This document shows, one piece after another, positions 8,692-16,784 of a stretch of 54,822 nucleotides of DNA; within the stretch, counting starts at the first letter, position 1; each line of letters opens with the position of its first letter. The stretch comes from Desulfobacteraceae bacterium (GTDB taxonomy: Bacteria; Desulfobacterota; Desulfobacteria; Desulfobacterales; Desulfosalsimonadaceae). A program made the translations under genes and the position numbers. The notes below the pieces were generated by a model. That model ran no database searches. It had not been told where the DNA came from and worked only from the letters and a program-made list of their open reading frames with translations. The DNA is taken from NCBI GenBank assembly GCA_014237465.1, contig JABZFM010000031.1:1-54822 (forward strand). The letters run 5' to 3'.

Positions 8692-10614
8692 ATGGCTGCC
8701 AAACAAAGAAATAATCACTGGTTGCGCCGGGTCCTGTATAGTTTGCTAATCACCACCGGGATTATTGCGCTTCTGCTGTTTTTCATCATCACCATTGATA
8801 TTGAAGTACACCGTAACAGGATTCTATCTTTTGTTGAAAACCATCTGGACCGGAAGGTCCGTATTAACGGAAAAATCCGGCTGGAAAAATCTTTATGTCC
8901 AAAGATTATTGTCGAAGATATCATCATTGGTAATCCTTCCTGGGCCCAGGCGCCCTATCTTGCAAAAGCAAAGCGTTTTGAAATTCAGATAGCTTTACTT
9001 CCGCTGCTGATGCGTGAAATTAAGATCATGCATTTCAAATTAACCGGTGCGCATGTGCACCTGGAGAGCGGCCCGGCAACTGCATCAAACAGGTTGAAAA
9101 AAAAGAAAAAAGCCCTGAGTTTCGAGCTGGTTCCGGCAATGTCGGCACTGGTTGTTGAAGACGCTCAAATTACATTTCATGCCGGCAATCGGCCGGACAG
9201 AATTTTATCACCGGACAGAACCTTATCAATTGACAGACTTGAATCTGTCCTTGAAATGGGTGCGCCGATTGATCTTGATTGCAAACTTCGATACGAGGAC
9301 ATACCGGTTCAATTATCCGTTACCGGCGATCAATTGGTGAAAAATAAGCCGCTTCCTATCAATATGAAATTCTCCGCGTCAGACCTGACCGCCGAATTTC
9401 AAGGTTTCTGGCAGAAGCCTTTTCAGGGGTTTGAGGTATTGGGGGCGATTGAAATAAACATAGCGAAAATGACTGTAATCAGTAAATTCCTGGGTCAGAA
9501 TTGGGAACTTGACCAGCCTTTGCATGTGTCCGGCCGGCTTGATACCGATGGCCGAAGAGTAAATTTTCGTGAGGTTTCGTTGGAAGCAGCCGGTGTGAGT
9601 TCATCAGGCGGCGCAGTATATAGCCCGGATAATTCGCCCCGGTTGGATCTTAATCTGAAAGATACCGTAATTGACCTTGAAAAATTTATAAACTCAGATG
9701 AAAAAGGGAAAACAGGTTCGCCGGCAGTGTCATCAAGCAATAAATCACAGGGAATCATCCCGGATTTCTCAATCAATAGCAATCTCTTAAAAAACTTCAA
9801 TTTCGCGATTCAAATGGCTGAACTGAAAGTGATGTATAATGCTGAATTGCTTACGACGATGAAGGGAAATCTGTCTATTGTTGATGGCGTGCTTTCGGTG
9901 TTGCCGTTTGAGAGCTGGTCTCATACAGGCGCTTCTTCACAGGCCAGCCTGGTACTGGATACGACTAAGGAACCGCCGGCAGCCGAGTTATTCTGGAAAA
10001 CGGAAAATCTGGATTACGGTTTGATTCTCAATAAAATGGATATTACAGACGACGTGATCGGCACGCTGGATTGGAAGTTGGATGTAAAGGGCCGGGGCGC
10101 AACTTTTCGTGAACTGTTGGGTAATGCCAATGGCGGTCTGGAAATTGTAACGGATAAGGGCCGGATCCCCAAAAAGTTCCTGGAGTTATGGGGCGGCGGG
10201 CTGGTTCGACTCCTGATTCCGACAACATGGTTTGAGGAGGATGTAACGGATCTGAATTGTGCGGTATGCCGCTTTAATATCGAAGATGGCATCATGCAAA
10301 GCAACGTGTTGCTCTCAGATACCGAGCGGATTACCGTAGCCGGTGAGATTGCCCTTGACTTAAAAACAGAACAGGTTTCAGGCTTGTTCGAACCAAAAAA
10401 CAAACAGGTATCCTTGCTGCGATTGGGAACACCACTAAAAGTGAGCGGGACGCTGGCAAAAATCAAGGCAGAGTCTGCCGAGTCCGGTCTGGTGACCCTG
10501 GGAAAACTGATTATCGGTGTGTCGAATCCCAGTACAATAATATTGATATTCGGGGATCTGGGCACAACAGAAAAGAACCCCTGTGAGGCACTTTTACAGC
10601 AGCCGTTGCCCTGA
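8692..10614 (+). CDS. AsmA-family envelope protein
   Basis: A 640-residue protein with one N-terminal membrane helix (about 13-34, 'VLYSLLITTGIIALLLFFI') and a long periplasmic part. The AsmA signature follows the helix ('VENHLDRKVRINGKI', 'VEDIIIGNPSWAQAPYLAKAKR'), and the C-terminal AsmA_2-like region is at about 400-610. AsmA-like proteins are elongated beta-groove structures proposed to carry lipids between inner and outer membranes. No clear Shine-Dalgarno is seen before the ATG. It begins 36 bp after the barrel gene, so they may be co-expressed. Confidence 0.85.
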   Translation: MAAKQRNNHWLRRVLYSLLITTGIIALLLFFIITIDIEVHRNRILSFVENHLDRKVRINGKIRLEKSLCPKIIVEDIIIGNPSWAQAPYLAKAKRFEIQIALLPLLMREIKIMHFKLTGAHVHLESGPATASNRLKKKKKALSFELVPAMSALVVEDAQITFHAGNRPDRILSPDRTLSIDRLESVLEMGAPIDLDCKLRYEDIPVQLSVTGDQLVKNKPLPINMKFSASDLTAEFQGFWQKPFQGFEVLGAIEINIAKMTVISKFLGQNWELDQPLHVSGRLDTDGRRVNFREVSLEAAGVSSSGGAVYSPDNSPRLDLNLKDTVIDLEKFINSDEKGKTGSPAVSSSNKSQGIIPDFSINSNLLKNFNFAIQMAELKVMYNAELLTTMKGNLSIVDGVLSVLPFESWSHTGASSQASLVLDTTKEPPAAELFWKTENLDYGLILNKMDITDDVIGTLDWKLDVKGRGATFRELLGNANGGLEIVTDKGRIPKKFLELWGGGLVRLLIPTTWFEEDVTDLNCAVCRFNIEDGIMQSNVLLSDTERITVAGEIALDLKTEQVSGLFEPKNKQVSLLRLGTPLKVSGTLAKIKAESAESGLVTLGKLIIGVSNPSTIILIFGDLGTTEKNPCEALLQQPLP

Positions 10615-10905
10615 AAAATTTTTATACAACAATCAGGGGTTAATCCTATAGCAATGACATTGTGACGGTGAAGTCAGTGTTTGTCTTCCTTTTTTTGTTA
10701 AGAACGATAAGACACCCAATTCCCGGCTTAATGTACGTGTCCAACTTTGATACCCATGGGAAAAATCAGATTATCAGTCTTAATATCGCATCCACCGTAA
10801 GCTTGACCGTTGCGACAGTTCATTCTATGGAGGTATTGAAACCAACGTACGTAGGATAATTAACGGCTATAAATAGACTCCCCTGCTACGGATTCCATAG
10901 ACAGA

Positions 10906-11700
10906 TCAAGGTGTTTGGCTGAGTTTGTTCTTAAGATCAACCATGGTCTGTTGGCTTACACTGAAAATTTCCTGGCGTGGTCGCTCCAAATCGGTGATCA
11001 GGGACAAGACAATTGAAAATGTAAGTATCAGCACAAAATTAGCAATTGGGGTTCGTTTTCCGGTTAATCCGGCCTGGTATCCCATCATGGCCATAGAGAG
11101 AAAAGCCACAAAGTAAAGTGTTATAAAAATGCTGATAGGAATACGGTTGCGTATGCCGGCATTTATTCGTTTTCCGTGCAGATCGAGTACATCGTTCAAA
11201 GATTTGATAAATAGCGAGGTGAGGCCAGAGTATTTACTATTTTTTGTTAGCTCAACCGCTTTAGACCAGAGCCGGTTATGTAATTCTTCCGATTCTATAA
11301 TGATCTGCCGGACTGTTTCCGTCTTGGTGTCGTCATGGAGTTGTGCGCGAACATTTACATATTTACGCAAAAGATCCTGAAATTCGGTGCGATAGGGCGC
11401 CGGCAGCAGTTTTGCTCGAAGATAAGTCGTTTCAATTGAATTCGTCTCTTCAAGGACCAGGCTTTTTCTGGCATCATAGCGGGAAACCGCCATGTTAAAG
11501 GTAAATGCCATAAAAAAGGCAAGCAGACTAAGAGACGCTGCCAGAATAGTGGCTACCTGAGGGCTCTGCCCCTTTTCCAGGCGCGCATGTTTAAACTTTC
11601 CTACCCGAAAGCCAAGCTCTGCTGCGATAGAGAACACCACTGTTGCGCCAATGAACAAAATCCAGACGGGAATATTGTCAAGAGAGTTAATATCCGCCAA
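10906..11700 (-). CDS. bestrophin-like (DUF4239) integral membrane protein
   Basis: A 264-residue protein with two N-terminal hydrophobic segments (about 11-30 and 50-72) and two near the C-terminus (about 190-208 and 218-238), the 2+2 layout of the DUF4239 bestrophin-like family. The soluble middle is helical and carries the typical 'YDARKSLVLEETNSIETTYLRAKLLP' region. Distantly related bestrophins are anion channels, but transport has not been shown for this group. It stands alone, convergent with the AsmA-like gene; the 10615-10905 gap shows nothing convincing. Confidence 0.75.
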   Translation of the reverse strand: MADINSLDNIPVWILFIGATVVFSIAAELGFRVGKFKHARLEKGQSPQVATILAASLSLLAFFMAFTFNMAVSRYDARKSLVLEETNSIETTYLRAKLLPAPYRTEFQDLLRKYVNVRAQLHDDTKTETVRQIIIESEELHNRLWSKAVELTKNSKYSGLTSLFIKSLNDVLDLHGKRINAGIRNRIPISIFITLYFVAFLSMAMMGYQAGLTGKRTPIANFVLILTFSIVLSLITDLERPRQEIFSVSQQTMVDLKNKLSQTP

Positions 11701-11783
11701 GTGTTTTTCCCTTCTAATAAAAATTTTCTATTTGCATCTCCGGTTCGCTCAAGTGAATCATAGAAATTGCATCTTGCGACAAC

Positions 11784-11851
11784 GTAGGGTGCATTCCATG
11801 CACCATTTCAAAGCCGGTCAGCTTTCAAGTGGTGCGTGAAACGCACCCTAC
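11784..11851. repeat. pair of GTAGGGTGC REP-like hairpins in inverted orientation
   Basis: 11784-11806 reads GTAGGGTGCATTCCATGCACC and 11831-11851 is a head-to-head partner, GGTGCGTGAAACGCACCC plus TAC. Each forms a GGTGC(G)/(C)GCACC stem and carries the GTAG tetranucleotide at its outer side. GTAG next to an imperfect hairpin is the recognised mark of REPs acted on by RAYT transposases; the paired inverted form is BIME-like. A third copy is at 31847. Confidence 0.75.
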
Positions 11852-12139
11852 TTAAGCGAAATGGATAACCAGGATTTTCTATTTTGAAAACAAAGACATC
11901 GCCATATTGTCTAAATTTATAACATAAACAAATCATTATATCAAACCAAAACCATTTCCATAGTCTTCGGGGCCAAGGGGCCAAAGAAGATGATCCAGTA
12001 ATAAGTCCGGATGTTTGCAATTTATCAATCGAAAAAACTTCTTTGGCGGTTTTGATTTAAGAATGCGTTGATTTCTATAGTTGCTATCGAAATATTCATG
12101 TGCTAAAAAATTCAATATGTTAAAGTTTGAAAAGTTGTA

Positions 12140-12199
12140 GGGCGCTTTCTTGACGATTTAACAGCCTGTTTTTAAAATATTGCGTCAAGAAAAAAGCCT
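12140..12199 (+). other. long hairpin followed by T-tract
   Basis: TTCTTGACG (about 12148) pairs with CGTCAAGAA (about 12183), extended by GGC/GCC on the outside, around a loop of about 27 nt; a run of eight Ts follows. It has the form of a transcription terminator on the plus strand, but no plus-strand gene lies just upstream. It could be a leader attenuator for the HD-GYP gene that starts 55 bp later, or a repeat remnant. The rest of 11852-12254 shows nothing recognisable. Confidence 0.4.
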
Positions 12200-12254
12200 T
12201 TTTTTTCCATGCGCAAAAGTTTTTCAATAGCCTGATAATCCGTGATGGTCTGAA

Positions 12255-13310
12255 ATGGAACAGTTCGCACCCCCAAATCGAAAGACGGATGTTTCTTCAG
12301 AGTGGCTGCATGCACTTCTGGAATTTGCCCTTGATGGCATTATCACCATGGATTACAAAGGCCGCATTATTGCATTTAATCCGGCTGCTGAAAAAATATT
12401 CGGGTATCACAGCGCCCAGGTAATCGGCCATACGGTTTCTGAAAAGCTCATTCCCGGATCGCTGAAAAAAGTCCACGAAAGCGGTCTTGCCAATTTTCTT
12501 GCCACCGGCAACGAAGAGATAATTGGCCGGCGGGTGGAGGTAACTGCCATGCGGGCCGATCAATCTGTTTTTGCCGCTGAGTTGGAGGTGATTTCAGTCA
12601 ATCCCGGAAGCACGCCCGTGTTTATGGCATATCTTCGGGATATTTCAGGGCAAAAATATTCTGAAAAGGAGCGCCTGCAATACGCTATAAACATAAAGAA
12701 AACGCTTATGCAGACGATTCTTGCCGTATCACGGATCGTCGAGATTCGTGATCCTTATACGGCCGGCCACCAGCGCCGGGTGGCCCATTTAGCAGCCGCC
12801 ATAGCCAAGGCATTAAAATTCTCAGAAGAGCGTATCGATGGTGTTTTTTTAGGCGCACTCATTCACGATATCGGAAAGATCGCAGTGCCGTCTGAAATTC
12901 TGGCCCGCCCCGGAAAACTCCTGGATGAGGATATAAATTATCTGAAAATCCACTGCCGAAAGGGCTATGAGATTTTAGAGCCTGTCAATTTTCCCTGGCC
13001 GGTGGCCGAAATTGCGCTCCAGCATCATGAGCATATTGACGGATCAGGGTATCCTCAGGGACTGCGGGGTGATGAAATCTTACTTGAGTCCCGTATCATT
13101 TGTGTTGCTGATGTGGTAGAATCTTTGACTGCCCATCGTCCTTATCGTCCGGCATATTCCTTAGAGAAATCGCTGGCATTCATTCGCAAGAGGGCGGGAA
13201 AATGCTATGGCAGGCAAATCGTGGCAGCCTGCAGCGAACTTTTTGAAAAAGGCTACAGTATTGATGCAATTGATATGGATGAATTGACCTGGATGTCATC
13301 CTTGTCGTGA
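12255..13310 (+). CDS. PAS domain / HD-GYP cyclic-di-GMP phosphodiesterase
   Basis: A 351-residue cytoplasmic protein with no membrane segment. Residues about 15-130 form a PAS sensor domain ('LLEFALDGIITMDYKGRI', 'AYLRDISGQK'). Residues about 145-335 form an HD-GYP domain, with H171 in 'AGHQRRV', the HD pair 204-205 in 'HDIGKIAVP', HH at 257-258 and GYP at 265-267 in 'IDGSGYPQGL'. All metal-binding residues are in place, so hydrolysis of c-di-GMP to pGpG/GMP is expected. The gene is not in an operon; what the PAS domain senses is unknown. Confidence 0.9.
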   Translation: MEQFAPPNRKTDVSSEWLHALLEFALDGIITMDYKGRIIAFNPAAEKIFGYHSAQVIGHTVSEKLIPGSLKKVHESGLANFLATGNEEIIGRRVEVTAMRADQSVFAAELEVISVNPGSTPVFMAYLRDISGQKYSEKERLQYAINIKKTLMQTILAVSRIVEIRDPYTAGHQRRVAHLAAAIAKALKFSEERIDGVFLGALIHDIGKIAVPSEILARPGKLLDEDINYLKIHCRKGYEILEPVNFPWPVAEIALQHHEHIDGSGYPQGLRGDEILLESRIICVADVVESLTAHRPYRPAYSLEKSLAFIRKRAGKCYGRQIVAACSELFEKGYSIDAIDMDELTWMSSLS

Positions 13311-13892
13311 TGATCGTTTTTATTATTGCCTCTGCCAATTGTATCCGGTCTTGATTATTACCCCCAATAGTTTTTCAACAGCCTGCTATGGATCAGGGCG
13401 ACAAATTTCACAAAATAATCAGCAGTTATAGATTTTAACTTTAGCCGTTGTTTTTTTGTGCTTAGCAGGGGAGACCATGGACTTGTGATGAGCGGATATT
13501 TATTTTCGTATTTTGACTCCTGAATTCTGATTCCAGCCTTTAGCAATAAGTTCCAGTTTCATAAAAAGCCAAACGTAGACTTGACCCGTTTAGAGTTCAT
13601 AAGCTGGTTTCAGGCCCGGAGGCAATGAGTGGGCAGAGCCAAAAAATTAATGTCCAATGTTTATTTTATTTCCTTTTTTGTTCCTATCCTTTTTAATACT
13701 TTGAACCCCAATAGCAAAATCTCCATCCATCAAATGCTGGAAAAAAATGATTTCCGGATACTCCCGTAAAAAATACAGGGGTACCCTGGATAAAGGTTTT
13801 TCCGTAAATAATTCTCCTTGATATTTTGGGTAAATGATATAAACTGCAAAATTTGATTTGGGAAACATCAGAAACAATTCAAGGATATACAT
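13311..13892. other. 582-bp intergenic region with repeat remnants
   Basis: No gene is supported here. 13365-13380 (CAATAGTTTTTCAACA) matches, in reverse, one end of the inverted-repeat element at 49885-50032, so this is probably a decayed half copy. 13570-13587 carries CAAACGTAGACTTGACCC, repeated exactly at 26534-26551. The last 25 bp contain the AAGGA ribosome site of the korD gene. The promoter of the kor-hdr operon should lie here, but I cannot point to convincing hexamers. Confidence 0.5.
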
Positions 13893-14147
13893 ATGAAATA
13901 CTGGCGGGCCCCGCTGGATACGGATGAGATTGCCGTTGTCCGGGGAAAAGTTTATATTATCAATGATCGCTGCAAAGGGTGCGGGTACTGCATTGAATTC
14001 TGTCCCAGGGAAGTCCTGGAATTTTCAAAAGAATTCAACATAAAAGGGTATCATCCGCCGGTTGTCAAATCAGATGGTTGTTTGAACTGCCATTATTGCG
14101 AACTCCTGTGTCCGGAATTTGCCATTTATACGGTGGAAGCCGATTGA
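13893..14147 (+). CDS. korD: 2-oxoacid:ferredoxin oxidoreductase delta subunit (2x[4Fe-4S])
   Basis: An 84-residue ferredoxin-like subunit. The two clusters are bound by 'CKGCGYCIEFCP' (about residues 28-39) and 'CLNCHYCELLCP' (about 67-78), the spacing of bacterial 8Fe ferredoxins and of the KorD/PorD family. In the complex it passes electrons from the thiamine-bound intermediate to external ferredoxin or a partner protein. It is the first gene of a long plus-strand run, korD-korA-korB-korC and then three Hdr-type genes. AAGGA lies 7 bp before the ATG. Confidence 0.9.
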   Translation: MKYWRAPLDTDEIAVVRGKVYIINDRCKGCGYCIEFCPREVLEFSKEFNIKGYHPPVVKSDGCLNCHYCELLCPEFAIYTVEAD

Positions 14148-14195
14148 TACACTTCAACCTTCAACCTATATACCTAAAAATTAACAGGAAAACGG

Positions 14196-15341
14196 ATGGA
14201 ACCAAAAGTTCTCACAGGTGAACATTTTATAAATGGCGATATTGCGTGCGCTGAAGGGGCGATTGCCGCCGGCTGTACGTTCTTCGGGGCGTACCCGATT
14301 ACACCGGCGACCGAAGTGGCGGAACGCATGTCCGAAAGGCTCCCGGATGTTTGTGGCATTTTTATTCAGATGGAGGATGAGATCGCCGCCATGACATCCA
14401 TTCTCGGTGCAGCCTGGACCGGTGTTAAAACCATGACCGCGACTTCAGGCCCGGGGTTCAGCCTGATGATGGAAACCGTGGGTTTGGCGGTTGTAACGGA
14501 AACACCCTGTGTGGTGGTTAACGTTCAGCGAGGCGGGCCGTCAACCGGGCTGCCGACTATGGGGGCCCAGGCGGATATGATGCAGGCCAAATGGGGGTCC
14601 CACGGCGACTATGAGATTATCGCCATTGCCCCGTCATCGCCCCAGGAGATGTTCGATCTGACCATCGAAGCGTTCAACCTGAGTGAAAAATACCGGGTGC
14701 CGGTATTTATCATGTCAGACGAAGTGGTCGGGCATATGAGTGAAAAAGTGCTCATTCCGGAAGCAAAAGAGATTAAGACCGTTGCCCGCATCAAACCTAA
14801 GGGCCGCAAGGACCAGTTCAAACCGTATCAGCCGGGAGAAAACGGCGTGCCGCCCATGCCGGCGATTGGTGACGGATACAATGTGCACGTAACCGGCCTG
14901 ACCCATGATGAACAGGGATATCCTGTCATGTCCGTGGATACCCAGAAAGACATGATGAACCGGCTGTTGAGCAAAATAAGGGATAATCTCGATGACATCA
15001 TCCGGACGGAAGAATATTTGCTGGATGACGCGGACATTGTGATTGTTTCCTATGGTGTATCCGCCCGGACCGCTTTTACAGCGGTTGACATGGCTCGTCA
15101 GATGGGAATCAGGGTTGGCCTGCTCCGTTTGATAACCGTCTGGCCGTTTCCGGAAGAGATGATCCGTGATTTGTCCAAGCGCGTGAAAGGATTTGTCACC
15201 GTTGAAATCAACATGGGCCAGATCAGCCGGGAAGTCCAGCGCTGTGCCGGAGCAAATGCGCCGTCATATCTGGTGGGGCATGCAGGGGGAACGGTGATCA
15301 CACCGGATGAAGTCATTCATTTAATTAAAGAGGCATTCTGA
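14196..15341 (+). CDS. korA: 2-oxoacid (2-oxoglutarate-type):ferredoxin oxidoreductase alpha subunit
   Basis: A 381-residue subunit containing the pyrimidine-binding and transketolase-C-like parts of the enzyme. The N-terminal 'GAIAAGCTFFGAYPITPATEVAE' region and 'QMEDEIAAM' are hallmarks of KorA, and 'TATSGPGFSLMMETVGLA' contacts the cofactor. Length and order fit the four-subunit enzymes that turn 2-oxoglutarate plus CoA into succinyl-CoA, CO2 and reduced ferredoxin. The exact 2-oxoacid (2-oxoglutarate or branched-chain) is not decided by sequence inspection. Only 4 bp separate it from korB. Confidence 0.92.
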   Translation: MEPKVLTGEHFINGDIACAEGAIAAGCTFFGAYPITPATEVAERMSERLPDVCGIFIQMEDEIAAMTSILGAAWTGVKTMTATSGPGFSLMMETVGLAVVTETPCVVVNVQRGGPSTGLPTMGAQADMMQAKWGSHGDYEIIAIAPSSPQEMFDLTIEAFNLSEKYRVPVFIMSDEVVGHMSEKVLIPEAKEIKTVARIKPKGRKDQFKPYQPGENGVPPMPAIGDGYNVHVTGLTHDEQGYPVMSVDTQKDMMNRLLSKIRDNLDDIIRTEEYLLDDADIVIVSYGVSARTAFTAVDMARQMGIRVGLLRLITVWPFPEEMIRDLSKRVKGFVTVEINMGQISREVQRCAGANAPSYLVGHAGGTVITPDEVIHLIKEAF

Positions 15342-15345
15342 TAAA

Positions 15346-16176
15346 ATGGCAAAAGCAAAAGCAAATCAAAAAGTGCATCCGCTTGAGGAACTGATACGAA
15401 CAGAGCGGCTTCCGCATATCTGGTGTTCCGGATGCGGGGTGGGAACGGTTTTTTCCGCCTGCCTTGCCGCGATACAGGAGACCGGTATTGATCACAAAAA
15501 GTTTTCCATGGTTTCCGGCATCGGGTGTTCCGGCCGGGGCGCCGGTTATGTGAAGCTGGATTCCTTTCATACCACCCATGGGCGGTCGATTCCATTTGCC
15601 ACGGGTATTAAGATGGCCAATCCGTCATTGAATGTTATCGTGTTTTCGGGTGATGGTGATTTGTTTGCCATTGGCGGGAACCACTTTATTCATGCCGCCC
15701 GTCGCAATATGGATATCACCGTGATCTGTATCAATAATTTTATTTACGGCATGACCGGCGGGCAGGTGGCAGCCACCACCCCGCATATGGATCGTTCAGC
15801 CACAACGCCTTACGGTAATCCGGAGATGCCGTTTAACCTGCCCCTGATGGCATATGCGTCCGGTGCCACGTATGTGGCCCGGTGGACCATGATTCACTCC
15901 CGGGATTTAACCGATTCGTTTGTGGAAGCCATTAATCATAGAGGGTTTTCATTTATTGAAGTCCTTTCGCCCTGTCCGATTAATTACGGACGGCGCAACA
16001 AAATAAAATCATTGGATATGCTCAAATTGTTTGCCGACAATACCATCATCAAAAACAATGCGGATCCGGCGGAACTGGATATTGATTTTAAAAAGGGGGT
16101 GGTGCTGGGCAAATTTGTTGATATCGATAAACCGACACCGGATGAGAATTACGAAAAGGTGTGTATGATGAGGTAG
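15346..16176 (+). CDS. korB: 2-oxoacid:ferredoxin oxidoreductase beta subunit (TPP-binding)
   Basis: A 276-residue thiamine-diphosphate subunit. 'WCSGCGVG' near residue 26 and the later Cys of 'SGIGCSGRG' are typical of KorB/PorB. The TPP/Mg2+ motif is 'GDGDLFAIGGNHFIHAARRN' (about 103-122), followed by 'NNFIYGMTGGQ'. With KorA it performs the decarboxylation half-reaction. It starts 4 bp after korA and ends 11 bp before korC. An opposite-strand open frame over the start is a shadow. Confidence 0.92.
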   Translation: MAKAKANQKVHPLEELIRTERLPHIWCSGCGVGTVFSACLAAIQETGIDHKKFSMVSGIGCSGRGAGYVKLDSFHTTHGRSIPFATGIKMANPSLNVIVFSGDGDLFAIGGNHFIHAARRNMDITVICINNFIYGMTGGQVAATTPHMDRSATTPYGNPEMPFNLPLMAYASGATYVARWTMIHSRDLTDSFVEAINHRGFSFIEVLSPCPINYGRRNKIKSLDMLKLFADNTIIKNNADPAELDIDFKKGVVLGKFVDIDKPTPDENYEKVCMMR

Positions 16177-16187
16177 TAGGAAAAATT

Positions 16188-16784
16188 ATGACAAACACCA
16201 ATGAAAAAAATCGTCAGGAGATTATCGTCACCGGTTTCGGCGGTCAGGGAATCATTCTGGCCGGACGGATTCTGGGACAGGCGGCGGCCTTAGGAGACAG
16301 CAAGGAAAGTACGCTGGTCCAGTCTTACGGTCCGGAGTCCCGGGGAGGGGCCTGTGCCGCCCAGGTGATTATTTCCGAAGACATCATCCAGTATCCTTAT
16401 ATTAAGACGCCGGATCTGCTGGTCTGTATGTCCCAGTCCGCTTACGACAAATATATTGACGAATTAAAGCCCGACGGCATCCTGCTGACGGATCAGGATC
16501 TGGTGAAGCCGGCAGAAGATCGCGATTGTTTTTCCATTCCGGCTACCCGGATGGCAGAAGAGCTGGGGCGAAAAATGATGGCCAATATCATTATGATCGG
16601 TTTTACCACGGCGGTGGCCGGTGTGATTTCCGTGGACGCGGCCAAAGAAGCGGTTACTTCATCAGTGCCCAGGGGAACGGAGAAAATGAACTTGCAGGCG
16701 TTTACCAAAGGGTATGAATACGGCCTGTCCAAGCTCAAAGGACGCGCGAAAAAAGCATCGGGACAGACAGGAGTAATGGCATGA
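16188..16784 (+). CDS. korC: 2-oxoacid:ferredoxin oxidoreductase gamma subunit
   Basis: A 198-residue gamma subunit. The frame is open from a GTG at 16161 inside korB, but AGGA at 16177-16180 places the start at ATG 16188. 'VTGFGGQGIILAGRILGQAA' and 'SYGPESRGGACAAQVIIS' are the standard family signatures; this subunit forms the CoA-binding part. Its last codons overlap the next gene by 4 bp (ATGA), so translation is coupled to the large Hdr-like flavoprotein. That is direct evidence that the two products are made together. Confidence 0.92.
   Translation: MTNTNEKNRQEIIVTGFGGQGIILAGRILGQAAALGDSKESTLVQSYGPESRGGACAAQVIISEDIIQYPYIKTPDLLVCMSQSAYDKYIDELKPDGILLTDQDLVKPAEDRDCFSIPATRMAEELGRKMMANIIMIGFTTAVAGVISVDAAKEAVTSSVPRGTEKMNLQAFTKGYEYGLSKLKGRAKKASGQTGVMA

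Noticed and set aside
10662-10859. 65-residue open frame
   Set aside because: No ribosome site worth naming, no recognisable domain, unlike composition; probably chance.
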